NCBI GenBank assembly: GCA_009773555.1
Contig: WSXZ01000009.1
Span: forward strand, 1 to 62,930
From: Methylocystaceae bacterium
GTDB taxonomy: Bacteria; Pseudomonadota; Alphaproteobacteria; Rhizobiales; Beijerinckiaceae
Direction: 5' to 3'
Length of the DNA: 62,930 nt
Positions 19,875-28,350 of the stretch are shown in pieces (position 1 is the stretch's first letter; the number at the start of each line of letters is the position of its first letter). The notes under the pieces are model-generated. The model was given only the letters and a program-made list of their open reading frames with translations, had not been told where the DNA came from and did no database searches. The translations under genes and the position numbers were made by a program.

Positions 19875-20408
19875 ATGCGTCTCGACGCCATCCCCATCGG
19901 CGCGAATCCGCCGCACGAAGTCAATGTCATCGTCGAGGTGCCGCTCGGCGGCGAGCCGATCAAATATGAACTCGACAAGGCCTCCGGCACGCTCTTCGTC
20001 GATCGGTTCCTCTATACGGCGATGCGCTATCCCGGCAATTACGGCTTCATTCCGCATACGCTTTCCGACGACGGCGATCCCTGCGACGTGCTCGTCGCCA
20101 ACACCCGTCCGGTGGCGCCCGGCGCCGTTATCGCGGTCCGGCCGATCGGCGTGCTGCGCATGTCGGACGAGGCTGGCGGCGACGAAAAGATCGTCGCCGT
20201 GCCGTCGGCGCGGCTCACGCAACGCTATGTCGACGTCAAGAATTACACCGACCTGCAGGAGATGACTTGGCGACGGATCGAGCACTTCTTCGTGCATTAT
20301 AAGGATCTCGAGCCCGGCAAATGGGCCAAGATCGCCGGATGGGGCGACGCCGCCGAGGCGCGCACGCTGATCAGCGAGGCGATCGAACGGGCGCGAGCGG
20401 CGAAGTAA
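19875..20408 (+). CDS. ppa: Inorganic pyrophosphatase
   Basis: A 177-residue family I soluble pyrophosphatase that splits pyrophosphate into two phosphates and pulls biosynthetic reactions forward. The signature [10 protein letters not shown] with its metal-binding aspartates is present, along with [34 protein letters not shown] and the C-terminal [10 protein letters not shown]. Length and motifs match the alphaproteobacterial enzyme throughout. GGAGA lies eight bases before the ATG. It converges with the DUF1636 gene with only two bases between the stops. Confidence 0.95.
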   Translation: MRLDAIPIGANPPHEVNVIVEVPLGGEPIKYELDKASGTLFVDRFLYTAMRYPGNYGFIPHTLSDDGDPCDVLVANTRPVAPGAVIAVRPIGVLRMSDEAGGDEKIVAVPSARLTQRYVDVKNYTDLQEMTWRRIEHFFVHYKDLEPGKWAKIAGWGDAAEARTLISEAIERARAAK

Positions 20409-20410
20409 CC

Positions 20411-20773
20411 TTAGCGAAGCGGCGGGGTGCGCGACACGACGCCCTTCTTGAAACACGCCGGCCTGTCCTTCCAGGCGACGATGCCATTATCCGTCGCCGC
20501 GAAGCTTTGCGCCGAATCGATCAGCTCGTCGAGATGGACGCCGCCGTCGAGATCGCCGATCACATAAGTCCATTTACCGCCGCCGGCGAAAGCGACCGTC
20601 GCCGGGCGCTTGCACACTGCGAGGCATTCCACCGGTTCGACCGCGATATCGAGATTGCGCTCGTCAAGCCGCGTGCGCAGCGCCTCCAGCAAAAGCGCGC
20701 CGGGCCGCATATCGGCGTCACCGCCGTCGCGGCATGAGACGCAAACAAAGACCGTGACGCCCGGCGCAGCCAT
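20411..20773 (-). CDS. DUF1636 metal-binding (thioredoxin-like ferredoxin) protein
   Basis: A 120-residue protein of the DUF1636 family. It has CVSCRDGG near the N-terminus and CLAVCKRP about 40 residues later, a four-cysteine pattern like thioredoxin-like [2Fe-2S] ferredoxins, then WTYVIGDLD. Members often sit beside CobW-type metallochaperones or cobalamin genes, but none is here. The exact function is unknown. It is on the minus strand with the secreted hypothetical at 20848 upstream, separated by 75 bases. Confidence 0.75.
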   Translation of the reverse strand: MAAPGVTVFVCVSCRDGGDADMRPGALLLEALRTRLDERNLDIAVEPVECLAVCKRPATVAFAGGGKWTYVIGDLDGGVHLDELIDSAQSFAATDNGIVAWKDRPACFKKGVVSRTPPLR

Positions 20774-20847
20774 TTAGAACTCCTGTCTATGGACGCGCCT
20801 TCTCGGCCAAAGTCGCCCCAAAGACAAGTCTTGCCGGGGCGTAGCTT

Positions 20848-21324
20848 TTAGGGATTGAAGGCGCAGCGCGCGCCGCCGCCGGCCTTTTCCGCCACCTCGT
20901 CGGCGTCGACGATGCAGTCGAGGCCGGTGAGCGACGCATGCGAGGCGCCGGCGGCGCCGTCCAGGGCGACGCCATTCTCGATCAAGGTCGCATAGAGCTC
21001 GTGCGCCTTGCGCCCGCGCAGTTCGATCTTCTTGGCGCCGAAGGTCAGCTCGCAGGCGCGCGACGTGATGTCGACATTGCCGGCGCGGCAGTCGATCGCG
21101 TCCGCCTTGACCGCAATGCGCAGATCCTTGGCGTGCGGCGCGTCCGCCTTACCGCTGAAGAACGCCGCAAGAAGCTTTTTATTGGGGGCGCTCGTCTGGG
21201 GCGCCAATTCGCCGACGATCGCCGCGAGCGCGAGCGCATTGGAGCCGTTGCTCGCCCCCGCTTGAGCAGCCGCGGGCGCGAGGACGAACAAAAAAAACAA
21301 GCCAACCGGTTTAATGGCGATCAT
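20848..21324 (-). CDS. Secreted hypothetical protein
   Basis: A 158-residue protein I do not recognise. The ATG at 21324 begins a clear signal peptide (MIAIKPVGLFFLFVLAPAAAQA) and has GGGGA six bases upstream; a longer in-frame start lacks such support. The mature part has three cysteines (CRAGN, CELTFGAKK, GLDCIVD) plus a fourth near the C-terminus (ARCAFNP), suggesting two disulfides in the periplasm. It contains alternating hydrophobic segments such as KIELRGRKAHELYATLIENGV. No enzymatic motif is visible. Confidence 0.65.
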   Translation of the reverse strand: MIAIKPVGLFFLFVLAPAAAQAGASNGSNALALAAIVGELAPQTSAPNKKLLAAFFSGKADAPHAKDLRIAVKADAIDCRAGNVDITSRACELTFGAKKIELRGRKAHELYATLIENGVALDGAAGASHASLTGLDCIVDADEVAEKAGGGARCAFNP

Positions 21325-21538
21325 GACGATTCCCCGACAAATGCATCTGCGCAATTGACCAAGAGCCGACGCCGAATTTGCGACGCAGGCGCGTTCAGTC
21401 GACGGCGAAGACATATCCGCCATTTCCGCGACCGTGAATGCGCGTCTGAAAATTAGAGGCGCGGGCAGACCGTCTAGACCGCTCGATTTGATGTGGCGGC
21501 CCTTGTTGAACTGCGAAATTTTGGCCCGCACATGGGGC

Positions 21539-21832
21539 TCAGCAGCCCTTACGGCGCTCCCACATTTGAAGCTGATTGACGCGGCTTTTCTCCCAACCGC
21601 TCAGCCGTCCGTAAGGCGGAAAACAGCCGGCGCCGAAGGCGGCCCGCCCCCGGTCGGTATTGAAGCAATGGCCGTTACGCGCGTAGATCCGGTTGCGTGC
21701 GTACCAGAGATCCTCGCAAGACATGTAAGCCGGATCCTGCGCCGCCGCCGGGGTCGGCGCGACGACCCCCATCGATCCCGCGCCTATCGCGCCGATAAGG
21801 CTAAGCGCCGCGAAAATCTTCTGTGTTCTCAT
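21539..21832 (-). CDS. YARHG-domain secreted protein
   Basis: A 97-residue protein with a signal peptide ending near AAAQ. The mature part contains MSCEDLWYARNRIYARNGHCFNTDRGRAAFG and SGWEKSRVNQLQ, which match the YARHG domain, an extracellular module of unknown role in cell-envelope proteins. Three or more cysteines suggest a disulfide-stabilised fold. It is monocistronic, with a short spacer to the M15 peptidase gene upstream on the same strand. Confidence 0.8.
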   Translation of the reverse strand: MRTQKIFAALSLIGAIGAGSMGVVAPTPAAAQDPAYMSCEDLWYARNRIYARNGHCFNTDRGRAAFGAGCFPPYGRLSGWEKSRVNQLQMWERRKGC

Positions 21833-21882
21833 CGGAAGTCCCTCCCTTTAATTGATGTTACGTACGATCCGCGCAGTTCTTT

Positions 21883-22668
21883 TCAATCACTGTGTTGTTT
21901 TTTCTCTTCGCCGCCTGGCGCCGTGGCGAAAAATTCCGGCCGGTATTCGAAATGCATCGTGTCAAAATGCCCCCATTTGCCGCCCCAGATAAACCCATGG
22001 CGTTCGAAAATCTCCACGATTTCGTATGGAATCCGATTGCGGTAACTGCCTTTGCGCCAGAGCCAATAATCAGAGAAGGCGGTGTTGAGATCAATCGCGG
22101 CGCCATAGGCGTGCATGCTGCGTTTGCCGGTGTCCTTCACAACGCGGCAATTGAAGGCGCCGGCGCTCGGATAAGCATGACGCTTAATGTCCTGTGGCAG
22201 ACGATCGATTTCCGTGGCGACCGCGCGCAGCTTTTCGGCGACGCCATTGATCGTGGTGACTCGCACCTTGCCGGTGAACCAGGGAATATCGGTCAAATGC
22301 TTCTGCGTTTCGCCCTTGTCGCAATCCCCATACATTTTGTCGAAGAAGGCGGCGTTGCGGAAGCGCCCCGGATCGTCCTGCGGTCCGGGAGGCTGCGTCA
22401 GCGCGCCCTTAGGATAGGGAAGGCTCAACTGATCTAGGAGCGAGGCGTTTTTCAGTTTCTCGTCGAAGCTCTTGTCGGTCCTGCCGTCGGAGAGATTTTG
22501 TCTTGTTCCGTCGCGGAATATGATCCCGGCGTCGTCGCGACCGGCGATTTGATCCGGATAGGCGTGCGTCAACGCGTCGGGCGATATCGCCTGCCCGCGA
22601 GCGGCGACGGAAAAGAAAACCATCTCGACGCCCGCGAGGAGCAAGCCGATCTTTAAGCGGCGTCGCAC
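21883..22668 (-). CDS. M15-family D-Ala-D-Ala carboxypeptidase-like peptidase
   Basis: A 261-residue exported zinc peptidase. After a signal sequence, the domain shows the M15 zinc motif SMHAYGAAID (His and Asp ligands) and the third ligand in HFDTMHFEYRP. Four cysteines (GDCDKGE, FNCRVV) may form disulfides. The family trims D-alanine or D-Ala-D-Ala from peptidoglycan or cleaves extensin-like substrates. Its 5' end overlaps the 3' end of the Crp/Fnr regulator gene by 16 bases, so the regulator and peptidase are probably co-transcribed, which is an unusual pairing. Confidence 0.85.
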   Translation of the reverse strand: MRRRLKIGLLLAGVEMVFFSVAARGQAISPDALTHAYPDQIAGRDDAGIIFRDGTRQNLSDGRTDKSFDEKLKNASLLDQLSLPYPKGALTQPPGPQDDPGRFRNAAFFDKMYGDCDKGETQKHLTDIPWFTGKVRVTTINGVAEKLRAVATEIDRLPQDIKRHAYPSAGAFNCRVVKDTGKRSMHAYGAAIDLNTAFSDYWLWRKGSYRNRIPYEIVEIFERHGFIWGGKWGHFDTMHFEYRPEFFATAPGGEEKKQHSD

Positions 22669-23465
22669 TGCGTCTCGACCTTACGTCGTCCCGCAGACAG
22701 GCGTGGCGGCCGACCGAGCCGGTCGCACTGGTCCGCGAGATGCAACACGCTTTCGACATGCACGTTGCGCGTCTCCGTGCGGACGCCATGGGCGCGGAGT
22801 TTGGCGAAGGCGCGCGATAGCGTCTCCTGCTTGACGCCGAGCCGCGCGGCGATCAGGCGCTTGTCATAGGGCAGGCGGAAGCGGCAGCGGTCTTCGCCCG
22901 GCGGGCAGAGGCCGAGTAGGAAACTGGCGAGGCGCTGATCGGCGTTCTGGCTCTTGAGCGACTCGATCTCGCCGAGGAGACGCGCGATGCTCTCCTTGGA
23001 GTTTTTCATCACCGCGGCGCAGAGCGACGGCGACTCCTTGACGAGCCGAGCGAACAGCGCCGCCGGCAGCTTGAGCGCGCGGGTCGCGCCGACCGCCTTG
23101 GCGGAGAGCGTGTGACTCTCATCGGCGTCGGTCGGGGCCTCGCCGATGATTTCGCCGTCCGAGCAAATGCCGATGAGCGTTTGGCGTCCCGAAGACGAAA
23201 TGCGCTGCAGCTTCACATAGCCGCTCAAGACGAATGCGAGGTCCGTGACGACAGCGCCTTGATGGAAAAGCACATCGCCGTCCTGGAGCGACTCGATCCT
23301 GGCGTCCGCCGACAGACGCGACAACGTCGCTTCGTCGACCCCCGCGAAGAGCGTCGCTCTGCGCAGCTCACCCGGGCCCGCCGGCTGCGGAGCGCAGGGA
23401 TCGGCGCGGCTCTTTTGCGAGACGCTGTCATAGCTTCGCACGGCGGGGCCGGTGTCGACTGTCAA
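22653..23465 (-). CDS. Crp/Fnr-family transcriptional regulator
   Basis: A 270-residue regulator. I choose TTG at 23465 because GGAGGAGG, a near-perfect Shine-Dalgarno, lies seven bases upstream, and the protein then starts just before the effector domain; the longer in-frame start adds 83 unlikely residues. A cyclic-nucleotide-type effector domain (FAGVDEATLSRLS, GDVLFHQG, LSGYVKLQRIS, GEIIGE) is joined by a dimerisation helix to a winged helix-turn-helix with RLIAARLGVKQETLSRAFAKL. It lacks the N-terminal cysteine cluster of Fnr, so direct oxygen sensing by an iron-sulfur cluster is unlikely. The signal is unknown. Confidence 0.88.
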   Translation of the reverse strand: MTVDTGPAVRSYDSVSQKSRADPCAPQPAGPGELRRATLFAGVDEATLSRLSADARIESLQDGDVLFHQGAVVTDLAFVLSGYVKLQRISSSGRQTLIGICSDGEIIGEAPTDADESHTLSAKAVGATRALKLPAALFARLVKESPSLCAAVMKNSKESIARLLGEIESLKSQNADQRLASFLLGLCPPGEDRCRFRLPYDKRLIAARLGVKQETLSRAFAKLRAHGVRTETRNVHVESVLHLADQCDRLGRPPRLSAGRRKVETQCDAA

Positions 23466-23644
23466 GCTCGCGCCTCCTCCGAAGCGCGCGGAATTACGCG
23501 CGTCATCCAAGGGATGACGACGCATGAAGCGGAGGCGCCGCCGCTCCCTCCCGCGCATAATTCTCTTAATGCCGCCAAAGGGAAGGCTAACGCGAACCGT
23601 CAGCCCGCGAAAGGCGACGCACGCGGGACAAACCGTCGCACGCG

Positions 23645-24313
23645 TCAGCGTCGTTGGTCGCCACGCTCCAGCAGAAACACAGCCTGTTCGCCGAAGAGAT
23701 TCCAAACCCACCAAGGCGCGCTGAAGCGGATCGGCGCGCCGGCGCGATCAAAGGCGACGCCGCGCTCGATGTGCGCGCCGAGTTCGTCGACGATCTCGAC
23801 GAAGTCGCGGATGGTGCAAAGATGAATGTTCGGCGTGTCATGCCAGTGATAGTCGAGTCGCCCGGTGACCGGCATGCGGCCGCCAAAGGCGAACTGCGCG
23901 CGCACGCGCCAATAGCCGAAATTGGGAAATGAGATGATGGCGCGCCGACCGATGCGCAGCATATTGGCGAGCGCCGCGCGCGGGCGCCTTGTCGCCTGCA
24001 GCGTCTGGGAAAGAATCACATAGTCGAATCCGTCGTCCGGATAATCGGAGAGGTCGGTGTCGGCGTCGCCTTGAATGACGGAAAGGCCTTTCGCCACGCA
24101 TTCGTTGACGCCGCGCTGCGAGAGTTCGACGCCGCGCCCGTCAACGCCCTTCTTCTGCGCCAGGAGCTGCAGCAACGCGCCGTCGCCGCAGCCGACGTCG
24201 AGGACGCGCGCGCCGGGCGCGACCATCTCGGCGATGACGGCGAGATCGAGACGCGATTGCTCGAGCGGCTGCGCGGACCGCTCAGGCGCGTCGGCCGCAG
24301 GCGTGTAGTTCAT
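23645..24313 (-). CDS. metW: Methionine biosynthesis protein MetW
   Basis: A 222-residue methyltransferase-fold protein. [12 protein letters not shown] is SAM motif I, and [24 protein letters not shown] and [12 protein letters not shown], with [17 protein letters not shown] at the end, are diagnostic of MetW. It partners MetX in acylating homoserine for methionine synthesis in many Proteobacteria. It overlaps the metX stop by four bases, so the two are one operon with metX first. Confidence 0.95.
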   Translation of the reverse strand: MNYTPAADAPERSAQPLEQSRLDLAVIAEMVAPGARVLDVGCGDGALLQLLAQKKGVDGRGVELSQRGVNECVAKGLSVIQGDADTDLSDYPDDGFDYVILSQTLQATRRPRAALANMLRIGRRAIISFPNFGYWRVRAQFAFGGRMPVTGRLDYHWHDTPNIHLCTIRDFVEIVDELGAHIERGVAFDRAGAPIRFSAPWWVWNLFGEQAVFLLERGDQRR

Positions 24314-25491
24314 TTCGAGGTTCCGTCAGGCGCGAGCCCGCGCGCGTTTGCGGCTGAATCGAGAAAGCCGCGCGTCGTCGCGATGAACATCGGCTCGTGC
24401 AGCAGGAACGCGTCGTGCCCCTTGTCGGATTCGATTTCGACGAAGGACACCGAGGCGCCGCCGGCGTTGAGCGCGTGAACGATGGCGCGCGAGTCCGAGG
24501 TGGGATAGAGCCAGTCCGACGTGAAGGAGACGACGCAAAAGCGCGTCTTGGTGTCCTTGAAGGCCATGGCCAATGAGCCGCCGTAATCGGCGGCGAGATC
24601 GAAATAGTCGCAGGCGCGGGTAACGAAGAGATAGGAATTGGCGTCGAAGCGCTCGACGAAGGCGAGGCCCTGGTAGCGCAGATAGTTCTCGACCTGAAAA
24701 TCCGCGTCGAAGGAGAAGGTCGGCGCGCTGCGGTCCTGCAGCTTGCGGCCGAACTTACGCTGTAGCGCCGCTTCCGAGAGATAGGTGATGTGCGCCGACA
24801 TGCGCGCCACCGCGAGTCCCTTCTCGGGCCGAACGCCTTGCTCCTGATAGCGGCCCGAGCGCCAGTCCGGATCGGCCATCACCGCCTGTCGGCCGACTTC
24901 GTGAAAGGCGATATTCTGCGCCGAATGTTTGGCGGCGGTGGCGATCGGCATGGCCGAGAAGACCCGCTCCGGATAGCTCGCCGCCCATTGCAGCACCTGC
25001 ATGCCGCCCATCGAGCCGCCGGCGACGCAAAACAGCGTCTCTATGCCAAGATGATCGATGAGCATCGCTTGCGCGCGCACCATGTCGCGGATGGTGACGA
25101 CGGGGAAGTCGACGCCATAGGGCTTGCCGGTCGCGGGGTTGATCGACGCCGGGCCGGTCGTGCCCAGGCAGCCGCCGACGACATTCGAGCAGATCAGGAA
25201 ATAGCGGTCCGTGTCGAAAGGCTTGCCGGGGCCGACCATCGCCTCCCACCAGCCGGGCTTGCCGGTGACGGGATTGACGCCCGCGGCATATTGGTCGCCC
25301 GTGAGCGCATGGCAGAGCAGTATGGCGTTGCTGCGCGCGGCGTTGAGCGTTCCACGGGTCTCGTAAGCCACGGCGAGCGGCGCGATGCGGCCGCCGCCGT
25401 CCGTCAACAGCGGTCGGTCCGGAGGAAAAACGACGGTTTTTGGCGCGAAGCCCTCGCTGCAAGCCGGCCGCGCTTCTGACAATACGGACAA
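24310..25491 (-). CDS. metX: Homoserine O-acyltransferase MetX
   Basis: A 393-residue alpha/beta hydrolase-fold acyltransferase that makes O-acylhomoserine for methionine synthesis. The nucleophile S160 is in AGGSMGGMQ, with the acid in FTSDWL and histidine in DKGHDAF; other family motifs are [21 protein letters not shown] and [11 protein letters not shown]. The start is TTG at 25491, seven bases after AGGA. All conserved segments are present with no gap. metW follows with a four-base overlap. Whether acetyl- or succinyl-CoA is used cannot be settled by eye. Confidence 0.95.
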   Translation of the reverse strand: MSVLSEARPACSEGFAPKTVVFPPDRPLLTDGGGRIAPLAVAYETRGTLNAARSNAILLCHALTGDQYAAGVNPVTGKPGWWEAMVGPGKPFDTDRYFLICSNVVGGCLGTTGPASINPATGKPYGVDFPVVTIRDMVRAQAMLIDHLGIETLFCVAGGSMGGMQVLQWAASYPERVFSAMPIATAAKHSAQNIAFHEVGRQAVMADPDWRSGRYQEQGVRPEKGLAVARMSAHITYLSEAALQRKFGRKLQDRSAPTFSFDADFQVENYLRYQGLAFVERFDANSYLFVTRACDYFDLAADYGGSLAMAFKDTKTRFCVVSFTSDWLYPTSDSRAIVHALNAGGASVSFVEIESDKGHDAFLLHEPMFIATTRGFLDSAANARGLAPDGTSK

Positions 25492-25513
25492 GCGATCATC
25501 CTAGCGTTCGATA

Positions 25514-25534
25514 TGCCGAACAATTCGTTCGGCA
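25514..25534. promoter_or_regulatory. Perfect 8-bp hairpin upstream of metX
   Basis: TGCCGAAC at 25514-25521 and GTTCGGCA at 25527-25534 form a perfect stem with a five-base loop, 23 bases before the metX start. It may be an operator or a 5'-UTR structure. A TTGACA hexamer (minus strand, 25562-25557) lies just upstream as a possible -35, though the -10 is poor. I could not fit a SAM riboswitch to it. Confidence 0.4.
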
Positions 25535-25663
25535 ACATCGATGGGGCCGGCGGAGGTGTCAAGCGCCGCGCGGCGGGGCGCAATGCTTCTCGCCTCCTTG
25601 ATTTGTCCGGTATATTCCCGTACATGTTCAGTCAAGAAGGGAAAGCGCTCAGGGGCAATCGGA

Positions 25664-25795
25664 CGAAGTTTTCCTCACCCTCATCCTGAGGAGGCCTCGA
25701 AGAGGCCGTCTCGAAGGACGAGGGTGAGGAAAACTTCGCGAAGGCGGCTTCCTCGTCCTTCGAGACGCGTGCTGCGCACGCTCCTCAGGATGAGG
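25664..25795. repeat. Palindromic extragenic repeat (REP-like)
   Basis: CGAAGTTTTCCTCACCCTC (25664-25682) and its exact complement (25720-25738) form a 19-bp inverted repeat. Two related units follow: CCTCATCCTGAGGAG...GTCTCGAAGGACGAGG and the reverse, CCTCGTCCTTCGAGAC...CTCCTCAGGATGAGG (about 25751-25795). The whole block can fold into long hairpins. It lies between metX and the toxin-antitoxin pair and looks like a dispersed non-coding repeat. Confidence 0.75.
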
Positions 25796-25847
25796 AAGCC
25801 CTTCGCCCGGCCCAGGGGAAAGCCCTCTTCCAAGAGAGAATGATGCC

Positions 25848-26135
25848 ATGCCTCAAGAACCCGCCCGCACGGCCCGCATCGAAGCGCGTCTCGCGCCGGA
25901 CGTGCTCGCCCTTGTTAAGCGGGCCGCAGAAATTCAGGGGCGCAGCGTCAGCGACTTTGTCGTGAGCGCCGCGCAGGAAGCCGCCCACCGCGCCATCGAG
26001 GAAACGGAAATCATCCGCCTCTCGGTCGCGGGTCAGCAGGCTTTCGCCGACGCGATCCTGAAACCGCCCGCGCCGTCAGAAGGGTTGAAGCGCGCCTTCG
26101 CCAGTCACCGCCGCCTTATTCGCGAGGTTCGTTGA
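25848..26135 (+). CDS. DUF1778 antitoxin (TacA-like)
   Basis: A 95-residue protein with an N-terminal ribbon-helix-helix: ARIEARLAPDVLALVKRAAEIQGRSVSDFVVSAAQEAAH, the DUF1778 signature. The C-terminal part (LAILKPPAP-like segment ADAILKPPAPSEGLKRAF) would wrap the toxin. It is expected to bind the acetyltransferase toxin and repress its own promoter. Its stop overlaps the toxin start (TTGA). The palindromic repeat block lies just upstream. Confidence 0.9.
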   Translation: MPQEPARTARIEARLAPDVLALVKRAAEIQGRSVSDFVVSAAQEAAHRAIEETEIIRLSVAGQQAFADAILKPPAPSEGLKRAFASHRRLIREVR

Positions 26136-26635
26136 CGGCGTTCGTCACCGCCATTCTCAGCCGCGATCACGACCGCAACGGCTTTCACTCCGGAGTCGAG
26201 GCGCTTGACCGCTATCTTCGGGAATTCGCTTTTCAGGACATCAAGCGGCGCGTCGCCGGCTGCTTCGTCGCCCTCGATGACGCCGGTGAAATCGCCGGAT
26301 TCTACACGCTCGCGGCGACGAGCGTGCCGCTCAATTTGTTGCCGCCGGCGGCGGCGAAAAAGCTGCCCCGCTATCCCGTGCTGCCGGCCATGCTGATCGG
26401 CCGGCTCGCCATCGCGACGAAACGCCAGGGACGGGGGCTTGGGCGCGCCCTCATCGCCGACGCCATCATCCGCACGGAAAGCTTTCGCATCGGCGCTTAT
26501 GCGCTGATCGTGGACGCCAAAGACGAACGCGCGCGCGCCTTTTACGCAGCGAACGGCTTCGCCTCAATTCCAGCCGAAGCGCGGCGAATGTTTCTGCCAA
26601 TGGCGACCGCGCTGCAGCTTATTGAGAGCGTGTGA
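26132..26635 (+). CDS. GNAT-family toxin (TacT-like)
   Basis: A 167-residue acetyltransferase with the TacT layout: HDRNGFHSGVEALDRYLREFAFQDIKRRVAGCFVAL, AGFYTLAATSVPL, then the acetyl-CoA loop KRQGRGLGRALIADAI and a C-terminal FYAANGF. The family acetylates aminoacyl-tRNA and blocks translation. The start is a TTG inside the antitoxin stop, typical of translational coupling. No key segment is missing, so it should be active. It converges with the PD-(D/E)XK-like gene. Confidence 0.9.
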   Translation: MTAFVTAILSRDHDRNGFHSGVEALDRYLREFAFQDIKRRVAGCFVALDDAGEIAGFYTLAATSVPLNLLPPAAAKKLPRYPVLPAMLIGRLAIATKRQGRGLGRALIADAIIRTESFRIGAYALIVDAKDERARAFYAANGFASIPAEARRMFLPMATALQLIESV

Positions 26636-26643
26636 TCCGCACT

Positions 26644-26669
26644 CTTGCAAAAGCTCTACCTTTTGCAAG
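26644..26669. terminator. Hairpin between convergent toxin and nuclease-like genes
   Basis: CTTGCAAAAG (26644-26653) and CTTTTGCAAG (26660-26669) form a perfect 10-bp stem with a six-base loop. It starts nine bases after the toxin stop and overlaps the last codons of the convergent gene. It probably serves as a terminator, though the T run is only inside the stem. Confidence 0.45.
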
Positions 26670-27144
26670 GCGTGAGGATTGAGCCGTCACCTTCGGGGGC
26701 AAGAGAAAAATTGTCCTCAAATTCGGGGAAAACGTCTGCAATTTGGTCGATAGGCCAATATCGCTCTTTGGCCGTTTTGGTTGTCGGCTTGTTCTTTCGT
26801 GCCTTCGCATCCGCGACAGCTCGTGGGATTAGAAAAATGCGCCGCGAATGGTCAGGACAGTTCAAGAGAACAATTGCGAGCCAATCAAATGTATCTGTTT
26901 CGAGATATTCGACAAAGGCCGCACCCTTTTTGAAAGTGCGCGACTTTACCGATATGCGAAGCGGTTCATTTAGACCCGGCGGTTGAGCAATTACGTCATA
27001 CCCCGGCCAGTTATCTGGGACTTTGAGGGCAGGCACGCCCGCCAGAGTTAGTTCTGCGGCGATGAGCATTTCGCAAGCATCGCCCATCTGTTTCCTCGTG
27101 TAAGGCTTGCCTTGTGTTTCGTTAGATTCGTCCAAAGCAGTCAT
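26656..27144 (-). CDS. PD-(D/E)XK-like nuclease-fold hypothetical protein
   Basis: A 162-residue protein I do not recognise by name. The arrangement GDACEMLIAAELTLAGV, then WPGYDVIA and LRISVKSRTF, matches a PD-(D/E)XK core (a helix Glu, an Asp and an xVK pair), as in small restriction-like or Holliday-junction-like nucleases. The rest has WLAIVLL and a charged C-terminus. Base composition is lower in GC and codon use less biased than in neighbouring genes, suggesting recent acquisition. Its start overlaps the recombinase remnant stop by four bases. It may be the cargo of a decayed mobile element. Confidence 0.6.
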   Translation of the reverse strand: MTALDESNETQGKPYTRKQMGDACEMLIAAELTLAGVPALKVPDNWPGYDVIAQPPGLNEPLRISVKSRTFKKGAAFVEYLETDTFDWLAIVLLNCPDHSRRIFLIPRAVADAKARKNKPTTKTAKERYWPIDQIADVFPEFEDNFSLAPEGDGSILTPCKR

Positions 27145-27407
27145 GTGGTCATCCTCGAAATCGTGCTCCGCGACACGTTGAACCGCCGCGCGAGATCAGC
27201 TTGCGTCGCGCTGCCTTCGGCGATCGCTGCAAGCGCCTCCTCGCGCTGACGGCGGGTGAGGGCAGGGGGACGGCACATATGAACGCCTCGCGCCTTGGCG
27301 CGCGCACCTTCGCTCGTTCGCGCGCGTATGAGGTCGCGCTCGAATTCGGCAATTCCGCGCAAGAAGGTTAGCAGCAAACGTCTGTGCGCGGTAGCCGAGC
27401 CCCTCAA
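27141..27407 (-). pseudogene. Serine recombinase (resolvase/invertase) C-terminal remnant
   Basis: The encoded 88 residues match only the end of a serine recombinase: LLLTFLRGIAEFERDLIRARTSEGARAKARGV is the helix after the catalytic domain, and REEALAAIAEGSATQADLARRFNVSRSTISR the DNA-binding helix-turn-helix. The catalytic domain with its active serine (about 110 residues) is missing. The fragment begins exactly where the hydrolase gene ends, so a deletion probably joined them. It marks a former mobile or invertible element. Confidence 0.8.
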
Positions 27408-28222
27408 CCAAACAGCGTCGGCGGCGGCTCGCCCGGCGGCGGGGCGCTCATCGTCTCGACGGCGGCGACGAGCTGCGCGAGATCTTCGGGGCGGGACAGC
27501 CGATGATCGCCGTCGGCGATAAAGGTCAGCGTTACGGGATCGGCGTTCAGATGCTCCACGATCGTCAGCGCATGCCGCCAGGGCACGGCGTCATCGCGCA
27601 TGCCCTGCAGAATATGCACGCGCGCATAAGCGCGCATGAGGCCGCCGAGCAGCAGATGATTGCGGCCCTCTTCAATCAACCGCCGCGTGACCGGCCCGTG
27701 ATCCGGCTCCTTGGCGGGCAAAACGCCCTTTTCCATCAGTTCGCGGCGCGTCGCCTCGTCGAAGCCTTCCCACATCAGCGCCTCGGTGAAGTCCACCGCC
27801 GGCGCGAGCAGGATCAGACCGGCGAGCCGGGCGCTCTCGCCTCTCTCAGCGAGCCTGCGCGCCAGAAGCAGCGCGATCCAGCCCCCCATCGAGCTGCCAA
27901 TGACGATCTGCGGCCCTTGCGTCGAGCGTTCGAAGACGACGAGGCTCTGCTCCAGCCAGTCGCCGATGCAGCCCTCCTCGAAACGTCCCGCCGAGCGGCC
28001 GTGGCCCGAATAGTCGAAGCGCAGGAAGGCGCGCCCCCGCGCTTGCGCCCATGCGTCGAGGGCGCTCGCCTTGGTTCCGTCCATATCGGAGGCGAAGCCT
28101 CCAAGCCAGACGAGGCCCGGCGCGTTTCCGGCCTCGGCCGTCGCGGCGCGCCATCGCCGGGCGATGCGCCAGACGCCGCCCGCAGGATTTTGAATGTCGA
28201 GGAAGTCGAGCGTGTCCGACAA
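27404..28222 (-). CDS. Alpha/beta hydrolase (ABHD10-like serine hydrolase)
   Basis: A 272-residue hydrolase. Motifs are LGGFASDMDG near the oxyanion hole, RFDYSGHGRS, the nucleophile elbow GSSMGGW and a C-terminal DGDHRLSR supplying the histidine; the acid is probably in LQGMRDDAVP. This pattern resembles ABHD10-type thioesterases or esterases of alphaproteobacteria. No signal peptide, so cytoplasmic. Its last codons touch the recombinase remnant, so the true C-terminus could have been altered, but the catalytic core is intact. Confidence 0.85.
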   Translation of the reverse strand: MSDTLDFLDIQNPAGGVWRIARRWRAATAEAGNAPGLVWLGGFASDMDGTKASALDAWAQARGRAFLRFDYSGHGRSAGRFEEGCIGDWLEQSLVVFERSTQGPQIVIGSSMGGWIALLLARRLAERGESARLAGLILLAPAVDFTEALMWEGFDEATRRELMEKGVLPAKEPDHGPVTRRLIEEGRNHLLLGGLMRAYARVHILQGMRDDAVPWRHALTIVEHLNADPVTLTFIADGDHRLSRPEDLAQLVAAVETMSAPPPGEPPPTLFG

Positions 28223-28350
28223 GCAGGTTCACTTAAGGGTCAAAGAGGCGTTGCAATTGAAAATAGGCGGTCTGCTCACAGTTGGTAAAGGATCTCGCAA
28301 CAGAATGCCGCAGCCGGACGCTTCTGTCCGGGGCTTGCGTTAGCCCAGCG

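Noticed and set aside
25492-25640. SAM-II riboswitch upstream of metX
   Set aside because: A hairpin is present but I could not match the SAM-II pseudoknot sequence.
28222-28350. Riboswitch-like AAAGAGGCGTTGCAA upstream of the glycosyltransferase
   Set aside because: Only a short string looks familiar; there is no convincing secondary structure or matching downstream gene.
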